From contig JAJRQK010000019.1 of assembly GCA_024280295.1 (NCBI GenBank), forward strand, positions 1 to 64,000: a stretch of 64,000 nt of DNA. The letters are read 5' to 3'. The first letter of the stretch is position 1; every line of letters begins with the position of its first letter. The notes beneath the pieces were generated by a model. The model ran no database searches and was not told the origin of the DNA. It worked only from the letters and a program-made list of their open reading frames with translations. Positions 52,780 through 60,318 of this stretch are shown in pieces. Source of the stretch: Bacteroidota bacterium (GTDB lineage: Bacteria; Bacteroidota; Bacteroidia; Flavobacteriales_D; Crocinitomicaceae). The position numbers were made by a program, and so were the translations under genes.

Positions 52780-55698
52780 ATGACTCGCATTAGTATGATT
52801 CGATTTCTTTCTTTTATTTTCCTCGCCTCTATTGGTGTTATTTCAGTTTCTTATATTAATTCGAATGATGAGAAGGTTATTAGTCTGCCTCCAAGTCAAT
52901 CTCAGTGGGTCGATTCTAAAATAAATCAAATGAGTTTGGATGAAAAGATTGGTCAATTTTTTATGTTGGCTGCATTTTCTAATCGAGGAGAAGATCATTT
53001 TAAATCACTTGATTCTGCGGTAGCTATGAACAATGTAGGTGGATTAATCTTCTTTCAAGGGCAACGAATTAATTTGAAATCTGTTATTAATCGATTTCAG
53101 AATGAAGCAGAAATACCATTATTAATTGGTATGGATGCCGAGTGGGGTGTGCAAATGAGACTTTTTGGAGAAGAACGATTTCCTTACAATTATACGCTCG
53201 GTGCTGCTGATGATCCAAAGTTAACCAAAGAAATTTCGCAGATGATCGCACAGGAATGCCGAGATTTAGGAATACATCTGAATTTCGCTCCTGTTGCTGA
53301 TGTGAATAGCAATCCAAATAATCCAGTGATTGGATTTCGATCGTTTGGCGAAAATCCTGCTAGAGTTTCATCTCACGTTAAGGCAAGTGTTATTGGAATG
53401 GAATCACAGGGAGTCTTGACTAGTATTAAACATTTCCCAGGTCATGGTGATACCGAAATGGATTCTCATTATGACTTGCCCTTAGTTGATAATTCATTTC
53501 AGCATATTGATGCGATTGATTTTGCTCCGTTTCGAGCGGGTATAAAAGCTGGGGCTAGTAGCGTGATGATTGGACATCTTAATGTTCCTGCTTTGGATTC
53601 TACGGGTACTCCAAGTAGTTTGAGTTCAGAAGTAATTCGAAAGTATTTGCAAGATGAATTAGGGTTTAAAGGACTCGTTATTAGTGATGCGTTAAATATG
53701 AAGTCCGTTTCGGATCGATATGGGAAGACGGAAGTTGTTGTAAAAGCTTTTCAGGCTGGATGTGATATTCTTCTATTCCCAGAAAGTGTGTCTGAAGCAA
53801 TTGCTGCAATTAAATTGAAGGTGGAAAGTGGTGAAATCAGTATGGATGAAATTGATAATCGCTGTCGAAGAGTGCTTAAAGCGAAGTACAAGGCAATTGT
53901 AAATCCGAAAAAGTATAAAACTTTTTCAAAGTATGAGATAGAATTCGTGAAGAAACAAGTGTATGAAAGAGCAATTGTAGTTCTTAAAAATGAAAATGAA
54001 GGATTTCCAATTAAACGATTTGACCAGCGAATTGCATGTGTAAGCATTGGTATTCACACGAACCCTCTTAAAAAATCGATGGACTTGGTTGGCCCTGTTG
54101 ATCATTTTCATTTTTTCACTATCGAAGAGGCAAAAGAACGAATGAAGGATAAGTTGCAATCCTATGACATGATAATAACAGCAATTCATTGCAACACCGT
54201 ACGCTCGCGAAATGAGTATGGTATGCCGAATGCTTGGATGAAATGGTTGAATGCAATTCCAGAGTCTAAGCAGAGTACGCTTTTATTATTTGGGAATCCT
54301 TTGGCACTTAAAGATTTTGATGACTCTAAGGTAGATGCGATTGTTGTTGGCTACGAAAATCACAAGTTCGCTTTAGATCGAATGGGTCAACTTTTGATGG
54401 GGACTTACGCTTCAAAAGGAAAATTACCCATGACAATTAACGATCGATACCCTCGTGACCATGGTCTTGAAGTTTTATGGGCTGGTAGATTGAAGGAGTC
54501 TCAGCCTGAAGAGTTGGGAATGAGTAGAACAAAGTTGAGAGAAATTGATCGGATTGTGCAACGTGGAATCAGCGAAGGAGCTTTCCCAGGATGCCAAGTA
54601 GTTGTTGCTGTAAAAGGTAAGGTAATTATGAGGAAATCTTATGGGTATCATACCTTTGATGAGAAACGGAAGGTGAAAAATACTGATTTGTATGACATTG
54701 CTTCGATAACTAAAGTTGCGGCATCAACGGCATCATTAATGGTGCTTAATTCTCGTGATCAATTCTCGTTAGATGCTCGGCTTGGTGATTATCTTCCAAT
54801 TCTTACAGACAGCACACAGTATTCGAAAATATTAATGCGACACATGCTGACCCATCAAGCTGGATTAGTTCCTTGGATTCCATTTTATGTCAAAACACTA
54901 TCGAAAGGGAATTTAAGCCCAAGATGGTATTCTTCGATAAAATCTGCAGTAATGAATACCCCAGTCGGAACAAATTTGTGGATGAAGGGAGAGTACACGG
55001 ATGTCATTTATCAAAGAATATTGAGTACACCATTGAAAACAAGGCGCTACAAATATTCTGATCTGGGATATTATTTTGTCCGAAAAATTGTTCAGAAGCA
55101 ATCTGGAAAACCACTGGATGAATTTGCTATGGATGAATTATACTTACCAATGGGGTTGAAACATCTTCGATACAATCCGCTGAATTATTTTTCATTGAAC
55201 CAAATCACCCCAACGGAAGATGATACGATTTTCAGAAAACAGTTAGTTCATGGATATGTCCATGATCAAGGTGCCGCTATGATTGGCGGAGTTGGTGGAC
55301 ATGCAGGCTTATTCTCCAATGCAACTGATCTAGCGAGTTTGATGCAATTATTTTTAAATAAAGGTACGTACGGCGGTGTGCAGTATATTGATCCGGCGGT
55401 GATTTCCGAATACACAAAATGTCAATATTGTCCTAAGAATAGAAGGGGGGCAGGATTTGATAAACCAACGGTAAATCGCAAAGGTGGGCCAACAACGAAG
55501 AAAGTTTCACTGGCAAGTTTTGGTCATTCAGGATTCACTGGAACACTTGTTTGGTCTGATCCAGTCTACGAAGTGAATTATGTATTCCTATCAAACAGAG
55601 TCTATCCTAGCGCAGAGAATTGGAAAATCGTGAGTATGAATACTCGAACTGATATTCAGCGAGTAATTTATGAGGCTTTGGAACAGGCGCGTAAATGA
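52780..55698 (+). CDS. Glycoside hydrolase family 3 - beta-lactamase-family serine hydrolase fusion
   Basis: A 972-residue exported protein; an ATG at 52795 gives an equally good signal (MIRFLSFIFLASIGVISVSY). Residues about 45-380 are a NagZ-like GH3 barrel: TSIKHFPGHGDTEMDSHYDL (Lys217-His218) and the nucleophile Asp303 in GLVISDALNMKS. Residues 380-570 are a GH3 C-terminal-like alpha/beta sandwich. Residues 580-970 are a class C beta-lactamase/penicillin-binding-protein-fold hydrolase: SxxK as SITK (Ser642, Lys645), YSD in place of Tyr-x-Asn (Tyr759), and HSG in place of KTG (916-918). The two halves suggest combined cleavage of sugar and peptide or ester parts of peptidoglycan. Known fusion type in Bacteroidota; the real substrate is uncertain. 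Confidence 0.92.
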   Translation: MTRISMIRFLSFIFLASIGVISVSYINSNDEKVISLPPSQSQWVDSKINQMSLDEKIGQFFMLAAFSNRGEDHFKSLDSAVAMNNVGGLIFFQGQRINLKSVINRFQNEAEIPLLIGMDAEWGVQMRLFGEERFPYNYTLGAADDPKLTKEISQMIAQECRDLGIHLNFAPVADVNSNPNNPVIGFRSFGENPARVSSHVKASVIGMESQGVLTSIKHFPGHGDTEMDSHYDLPLVDNSFQHIDAIDFAPFRAGIKAGASSVMIGHLNVPALDSTGTPSSLSSEVIRKYLQDELGFKGLVISDALNMKSVSDRYGKTEVVVKAFQAGCDILLFPESVSEAIAAIKLKVESGEISMDEIDNRCRRVLKAKYKAIVNPKKYKTFSKYEIEFVKKQVYERAIVVLKNENEGFPIKRFDQRIACVSIGIHTNPLKKSMDLVGPVDHFHFFTIEEAKERMKDKLQSYDMIITAIHCNTVRSRNEYGMPNAWMKWLNAIPESKQSTLLLFGNPLALKDFDDSKVDAIVVGYENHKFALDRMGQLLMGTYASKGKLPMTINDRYPRDHGLEVLWAGRLKESQPEELGMSRTKLREIDRIVQRGISEGAFPGCQVVVAVKGKVIMRKSYGYHTFDEKRKVKNTDLYDIASITKVAASTASLMVLNSRDQFSLDARLGDYLPILTDSTQYSKILMRHMLTHQAGLVPWIPFYVKTLSKGNLSPRWYSSIKSAVMNTPVGTNLWMKGEYTDVIYQRILSTPLKTRRYKYSDLGYYFVRKIVQKQSGKPLDEFAMDELYLPMGLKHLRYNPLNYFSLNQITPTEDDTIFRKQLVHGYVHDQGAAMIGGVGGHAGLFSNATDLASLMQLFLNKGTYGGVQYIDPAVISEYTKCQYCPKNRRGAGFDKPTVNRKGGPTTKKVSLASFGHSGFTGTLVWSDPVYEVNYVFLSNRVYPSAENWKIVSMNTRTDIQRVIYEALEQARK

Positions 55699-56303
55699 AT
55701 CGGACTTGGATTTTCATAACAGCGCTTATCTTTATCACCTGTTGTGGTGTTGCGATAGCGTTTTTTTTACCACTACACGAAATTAGAGCGGACGCAATCA
55801 ATTGGCAATTGAACGATTATGCATTTAAAATGCTACCAGCAATAGATGTTTCAATTCCAATTTTCTCCATCACTTATGGTGTGATTCTAATCTATGTTTT
55901 AAGTAATCACAAGCGACCGATGTATCTTAGTAGTGCTTTTTTCGCTTATGGTTTTTTACTTTTATTAAGGATAATTACCTTAACATTATTCCCTCTGAAA
56001 GAACCTGATTCGATTATCTTATTAGAAGATCCTTTTCTGAATAATATAATATATAGTGCAACAAGTGGTGGTGATTTAATAAATGCTGATTTATTTTTCA
56101 GTGGTCACACAGCATTGATCTTTAGTCTTTATTTTCTAAGCGGGAGGAAACTGATTTATTTATTACTCGGAATTGTACTTGCAATTCTACTCTTGTTGCA
56201 ACGAGTTCATTATTCAGTAGACATTATATTTGCAATACCATTTGCCTATTTCGCTGTAAGGTTGTCAGAATATCTCGTCTTAAGACTAAGTAAACGTTCA
56301 TAA
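55695..56303 (+). CDS. PAP2-family membrane phosphatase, sphingomyelin-synthase-like
   Basis: A 202-residue protein with about six hydrophobic helices. DLFFSGHTALIFSLYFL and QRVHYSVDIIFAIPFAYFA reproduce the C3/D3-type motifs of the sphingomyelin synthase/PAP2_3 family: one His in the first, and His plus Asp in the second, forming the catalytic triad. It could transfer or hydrolyse a phospho-headgroup on a periplasmic lipid, for example in sphingolipid or phospholipid metabolism or undecaprenyl-phosphate recycling. Its ATG overlaps the end of the GH3 fusion gene by 4 bases, so it is co-translated with a cell-wall enzyme. No substrate can be assigned. Confidence 0.75.
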   Translation: MNRTWIFITALIFITCCGVAIAFFLPLHEIRADAINWQLNDYAFKMLPAIDVSIPIFSITYGVILIYVLSNHKRPMYLSSAFFAYGFLLLLRIITLTLFPLKEPDSIILLEDPFLNNIIYSATSGGDLINADLFFSGHTALIFSLYFLSGRKLIYLLLGIVLAILLLLQRVHYSVDIIFAIPFAYFAVRLSEYLVLRLSKRS

Positions 56304-56308
56304 TTAAC

Positions 56309-56316
56309 TATTTTCG
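56309..56316 (+). promoter_or_regulatory. Variant -7 element of bshA
   Basis: TATTTTCG, one base off TAnnTTTG, 29 bases before the ATG at 56346. The same variant occurs before two other genes in this window. Confidence 0.3.
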
Positions 56317-56345
56317 GGCGTGATCAGAAATAAATTAATAAAAGC

Positions 56346-57473
56346 ATGAGAATCGGGATTGTTTTGTATCCAACATTTGGTGGAAGTGGAGTTGTAGCGA
56401 CGGAGTTAGGGAAATCACTCGCATCCAGAGGACATGAAGTCCATTTTATTACTTATTCTCAACCAGTTCGATTGGGTTCGTTTCGAGAAAACATCTCTTA
56501 CCATGAGGTTTCAGTTTCTGATTATCCACTTTTTGAATATCCACCATACGAAACTGTTTTGGCGAGTAAAATGGTCGATGTTGTAAAGCGTGAAAAGCTT
56601 GATATTTTACATGTTCATTATGCTATTCCTCATGCTTCTGCTGCTTATATGGCGAAGATGATTTTGAATTCTCAGAATATTGAAATTCCTTTTGTAACAA
56701 CATTGCATGGTACAGATATCACTTTGGTGGGAAAGGATGCTTCTTTTGAACCTGTAATTACATTTTGCCTAAATGAATCTGATGCTGTGACTGCGGTTTC
56801 TGAAAGCTTGAAGGAGGATACGTATAGTCATTTTTCAACAACACGTCATATCAATGTAATTCCAAATTTCATTCCATTACAAGATGATTATAAAGAACCA
56901 GAGAGTAGTATTCGATTAAGATATGCAGACCCAGAGGAAAAGATTATTTGTCATATTTCAAATTTCCGAAAAGTTAAGCGTGTTGAAGATGTATTATTAA
57001 CCTTCAATAGAATTAATGAAAAGATACCTTCAAAACTTCTTCTTGTTGGAGATGGCCCCGAACGTTATAAGTTAGAGGAATTGTGTACTAAGTTAAAACT
57101 CTGTGACCGAGTGAAGTTTTTAGGGAAGATATCAGATACACTCGGTATGCTTAAGATTGCGGACTTGTTCTTGCTTCCATCAGAAACAGAAAGTTTTGGT
57201 TTGGTTGCACTTGAAGCAATGGCTGTTGGTGTTCCTGTGATTTCTTCTAATACAGGGGGGCTTCCAGAAGTAAATGTTCAAGGTGTTTCAGGCTACTTAT
57301 CAGATGTTGGAGATGTAGAAGACATGGCAATCAATGGATTGAAAATTCTAGGAGACCCCGAAATTCTTTTGCAATTTAGAAAGAATGCTCAAGAACGTGC
57401 ACGAGAATTTGACCTCGAATCAATTGTGAAGCAGTATGAGGATGTATATCGCAAATTTGTGAAAATTTCTTAA
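56346..57473 (+). CDS. bshA: N-acetyl-alpha-D-glucosaminyl-L-malate synthase
   Basis: A 375-residue GT4 glycosyltransferase that joins UDP-GlcNAc and L-malate, the first step of bacillithiol synthesis. The start MRIGIVLYPTFGGSGVVATELG is diagnostic of BshA. HVHYAIPHASAAYMAK, TTLHGTDITLVG, NFIPLQDDY and the nucleotide-sugar site ETESFGLVALEAMAVGVPVISSNTGGLPE (contains the E-x7-E motif) follow. Bacillithiol is the low-molecular-weight thiol of many Firmicutes and Bacteroidota. bshB and bshC are not in this window. It lies 42 bases downstream of the PAP2 gene and probably has its own promoter. Confidence 0.95.
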   Translation: MRIGIVLYPTFGGSGVVATELGKSLASRGHEVHFITYSQPVRLGSFRENISYHEVSVSDYPLFEYPPYETVLASKMVDVVKREKLDILHVHYAIPHASAAYMAKMILNSQNIEIPFVTTLHGTDITLVGKDASFEPVITFCLNESDAVTAVSESLKEDTYSHFSTTRHINVIPNFIPLQDDYKEPESSIRLRYADPEEKIICHISNFRKVKRVEDVLLTFNRINEKIPSKLLLVGDGPERYKLEELCTKLKLCDRVKFLGKISDTLGMLKIADLFLLPSETESFGLVALEAMAVGVPVISSNTGGLPEVNVQGVSGYLSDVGDVEDMAINGLKILGDPEILLQFRKNAQERAREFDLESIVKQYEDVYRKFVKIS

Positions 57474-57502
57474 CTTTAAGCGAACTAAAAAAAATAAGAA
57501 CC

Positions 57503-57862
57503 ATGAAATTATTTTGGGCATTAGGATTATTTTTGACTGTATCAGTGAATTCAATCGCACAAAAGACAATTGTTGAGGCAGAGTCAAAAGAGCAAATCGT
57601 TGAAACTTCTTGCGGGATTTGCCAGTTCTCCATGGAGGGGGAATCGTGTGATCTTGCAGTTAGAATTGATGGAAATGGGTATTATGTTCAAGGTGCAAAA
57701 ATGGATGATCACGGTGATGCTCATTCTGCACATGGCATGTGTAACGAAATTCGTCAAGCTAAAGTGACAGGTAAGATCGTTGGTGATAAGTTTGTAGCTA
57801 CATCGTTTAAGCTTCTTGAAGTTGAAGGACACAGCCATGACCATGAAGGCCATGAGCACTAA
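57503..57862 (+). CDS. Secreted Cys- and His-rich protein (DUF6370-like)
   Basis: A 119-residue protein with a signal peptide (MKLFWALGLFLTVSVNSIAQ). The mature core has four Cys (37, 40, 49, 80) in the pattern SCGICQFSMEGESCDLAVRI and GMCNEI, a Gly/Asp-His block KMDDHGDAHSAHG, and a terminal His/Glu tail (His110, 112, 114, 117 and 119). The core matches the uncharacterised DUF6370 family as I recall it. The arrangement suggests binding of a transition metal such as copper or zinc in the periplasm; this is inferred. It is followed by a bidirectional terminator. Confidence 0.7.
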   Translation: MKLFWALGLFLTVSVNSIAQKTIVEAESKEQIVETSCGICQFSMEGESCDLAVRIDGNGYYVQGAKMDDHGDAHSAHGMCNEIRQAKVTGKIVGDKFVATSFKLLEVEGHSHDHEGHEH

Positions 57863-57889
57863 ACGGTAATTCCCAATATAGCAAAATAT

Positions 57890-57926
57890 AAAAAGCCTCT
57901 CTATAATAATTTCAGAGAGGCTTTTT
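57890..57926. terminator. Bidirectional terminator
   Basis: AAAAAGCCTCTCT and AGAGAGGCTTTTT form a perfect 13-base stem between the DUF6370-like gene (plus) and the thiolase gene (minus), with T runs in both directions. Confidence 0.9.
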
Positions 57927-57941
57927 CGTTCTAATTGAATA

Positions 57942-59120
57942 TTAAATGTTTTCGATGATCATAGCGGAAGCACCTCCGCCTCCATTACAAATTCCAGCAC
58001 CTCCATATTTACCACCGTTTTGCTTCAATACGTTAATCAAAGTAACGATAATTCTTGATCCTGAACTTCCTAGAGGATGCCCTAAAGCAACAGCTCCTCC
58101 ATTAACATCAACCTTTGCTGGGTCTAATTCGAGTTTTTGTGTGTTCACAATACCCACAACTGAGAATGCCTCGTTTAATTCCCAATAATCAATATCTGAA
58201 ATTTCTTTTCCTGCGCGTTTGAGTGCTACTGGTATTGCTTTTGATGGAGCGGTGGTAAACCATTCTGGCTCATTTGCTGCATCACCATATCCAACGATCT
58301 TTGCGATTGCTGTCAATCCCAGTTCATCTAATTTTTCCTTACTCATTAAAAGTAGCGCAGAAGCGCCATCATTTAAAGTCGATGCGTTTGCTGCCGTAAC
58401 AGTTCCGTCTGGAGTAAATACTGCTCGCAATTGAGGTATTTTATCCATTTTGACATTTGTGAATTCTTCATCTCTATCAACGATAATAGCATCTCCACGT
58501 CTCTGCGGAACTTCAACAGGAACGATTTCGTCGTTAAATTTACCTGCATTCCAAGCAGCTGAGGCTCTATTATATGATTCAATTGCAAAGTTATCTTGAT
58601 CTTCACGAGATATTCCATACTCAGTTGCACATTGATCAGCACAAACTCCCATATGGACTTTATTATAGACATCCGTAAGTCCGTCTTTAACCATTCCGTC
58701 AATCATTTTTGTATCTCCGAGCTTCGTTGCTTTTCGTGCATTGTAATAATGAGGAACACTACTCATGTTCTCCATTCCTCCAGCAATAACAACATCATTA
58801 TCTCCAGCAAGGATTGACTGTGCAGCCAAACTGATTGCCTTCATTCCAGATGCACAAACCTTATTGATAGTTGTACAAGGCACATTATTATTTATTCCTG
58901 CAAAAATTGCAGCTTGACGAGCAGGTGCTTGACCTAAACCAGCCTGAAGGACATTTCCCATAAATACTTCCTGAACGTGATCAGCTGAAATGCCTGCTTT
59001 TTCTATTGCTCCCTTAATTGCAGTCGCACCTAATTTCGTTGCGGGAACTGAAGCCAGTCCACCTCCAAAGCTTCCCATTGGGGTCCTTACTGCTGATACA
59101 ATGTATACTTCTCTACTCAT
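57942..59120 (-). CDS. Acetyl-CoA C-acyltransferase (thiolase)
   Basis: A 392-residue enzyme of the thiolase family. The nucleophilic Cys89 is in NKVCASGMKA, the His in ALGHPLGSSGSR, and the second active Cys in GICNGGGGASA. The N-terminal VSAVRTPMGSFGGGL and length fit acetyl-CoA acetyltransferase/3-ketoacyl-CoA thiolase. It either condenses two acetyl-CoA or cleaves 3-ketoacyl-CoA in beta-oxidation; with no other fad or phb genes nearby, the direction cannot be chosen. It is transcribed alone and ends at the bidirectional terminator. A variant -7 element (TATTTTCG) lies before the start. Confidence 0.94.
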   Translation of the reverse strand: MSREVYIVSAVRTPMGSFGGGLASVPATKLGATAIKGAIEKAGISADHVQEVFMGNVLQAGLGQAPARQAAIFAGINNNVPCTTINKVCASGMKAISLAAQSILAGDNDVVIAGGMENMSSVPHYYNARKATKLGDTKMIDGMVKDGLTDVYNKVHMGVCADQCATEYGISREDQDNFAIESYNRASAAWNAGKFNDEIVPVEVPQRRGDAIIVDRDEEFTNVKMDKIPQLRAVFTPDGTVTAANASTLNDGASALLLMSKEKLDELGLTAIAKIVGYGDAANEPEWFTTAPSKAIPVALKRAGKEISDIDYWELNEAFSVVGIVNTQKLELDPAKVDVNGGAVALGHPLGSSGSRIIVTLINVLKQNGGKYGGAGICNGGGGASAMIIENI

Positions 59121-59141
59121 TTAGTCTAGTTTTTAGTGGCA

Positions 59142-59149
59142 CGAAAATA
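59142..59149 (-). promoter_or_regulatory. Variant -7 element of the thiolase gene
   Basis: TATTTTCG on the minus strand, 21 bases before the ATG at 59120. Confidence 0.3.
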
Positions 59150-59193
59150 CGAAAAATAAGTGATTCAATTTGTTGTAGAAACTCTTGAAATAT

Positions 59194-59208
59194 AGTCTTC
59201 TGAAGACT
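59194..59208. repeat. Short palindrome in the divergent thiolase/DUF3078 region
   Basis: AGTCTTC T GAAGACT, a perfect 7+1+7 inverted repeat between two divergent promoters; a candidate protein-binding site. Confidence 0.35.
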
Positions 59209-59253
59209 GGACTCCAATCGTTTCAGTAAGGATGCTTTTTATTAGCTATGTGA

Positions 59254-59283
59254 TTGGAATTTATGGTTGACCGAGTATATTTG
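59254..59283 (+). promoter_or_regulatory. Promoter of the DUF3078 gene
   Basis: TTG (59254-59256), a 19-base spacer and TATATTTG (59276-59283): a textbook Bacteroidota promoter, 16 bases before the ATG at 59300. Confidence 0.7.
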
Positions 59284-59299
59284 CAGAAAAAAATAGAAG

Positions 59300-60229
59300 A
59301 TGAAAATTATTCAGCTATTATTTGCTTCACTATTTATAGTATCCTTTAATGGAGTTTCCCAAGACACTGATACTAGCTGGAGACTCAAATCGATTTATGG
59401 TGCCAATGGAACTCAAAGTTCGTTTGTTAACTGGAATGCTGGAGGGCGTAATAATATTGCTGTACTCGGTTACATTGTGGCATCAGCAAATTACAAGAAG
59501 AAATCTATTAAATGGGATAATGATCTAGGAATTGCTCTTGGTGGAATTCAGTATCTCGATAAAAATAAGTCTCAGGATTTACAAAAAACTGATGATCGTA
59601 TTGAATTAGCTTCTAATTTTGGATATAAAATTAAGAAGAATTATTATGCTTCACTTCTGGCATCCTTTAGAACTCAATTTATGGATGGATTCACAGATTT
59701 AAGTCAGCCAAGAACATCAAAATTTATGGCTCCAGGTTATATCAATATTGCCTTGGGGATTGATTACTCAGCAAATAATCATCTGAGTTTCTTTCTTTCT
59801 CCAGCTTCAGTTAAGATGACTTTCGTTCAAGATGAAACTCTTGCTAATAATGGAGCATTTGGAGTTGAACCAGCTACCTATGATGCAACAACTGGCGATG
59901 TAATTACTGCTGGAAAGATGTTTAGAGGTGAATTTGGAGCTTATTTCAGAATGAAATATGCAAAGGAGATAGTGAAAAATATTGAGATGAAAACTAAACT
60001 AGAATTCTTTTCTAATTACCTAGATCGCCCAGAAAATATAGATGTTAATGCTGAAGTATTATTCACATTTAAAGTCAATAGCTGGTTTTCGGCATCACTC
60101 AATTGGAACCTTCTCTATGACCATGATATTAAAATCACAGACAATGACGGAAATACTGGACCAAGGACTCAATTTAAATCTGTTTTAGGATTAGGTATTT
60201 CTTATACCATGAAAAATTTCAAGAAATAA
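59300..60229 (+). CDS. DUF3078 outer-membrane protein
   Basis: A 309-residue protein with a signal peptide (MKIIQLLFASLFIVSFNGVSQ). The mature part starts DTSWRLKSIYGANGTQSSF VNW and continues with repeated amphipathic strands and aromatic girdles (FGYKIKKNYYASLLASFRTQF, LGIDYSANNHLSFFLSPAS), matching the DUF3078 family of predicted outer-membrane barrels found in Bacteroidota. It ends in an aromatic/basic strand (GLGISYTMKNFKK). Function unknown. It has its own strong promoter and is divergent from the thiolase gene. Confidence 0.85.
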   Translation: MKIIQLLFASLFIVSFNGVSQDTDTSWRLKSIYGANGTQSSFVNWNAGGRNNIAVLGYIVASANYKKKSIKWDNDLGIALGGIQYLDKNKSQDLQKTDDRIELASNFGYKIKKNYYASLLASFRTQFMDGFTDLSQPRTSKFMAPGYINIALGIDYSANNHLSFFLSPASVKMTFVQDETLANNGAFGVEPATYDATTGDVITAGKMFRGEFGAYFRMKYAKEIVKNIEMKTKLEFFSNYLDRPENIDVNAEVLFTFKVNSWFSASLNWNLLYDHDIKITDNDGNTGPRTQFKSVLGLGISYTMKNFKK

Positions 60230-60305
60230 TTCCCAATTTTCTTTAATAGTAGCTAAATTCACTTGGCTGACATCAAATTAATAGCGGTGTTGTCTGCTAG
60301 TTTGT

Positions 60306-60313
60306 TATTTTCG
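60306..60313 (+). promoter_or_regulatory. Variant -7 element directly before the VWA-like gene
   Basis: TATTTTCG ending five bases before the GTG at 60319. Confidence 0.25.
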
Positions 60314-60318
60314 TAGTC

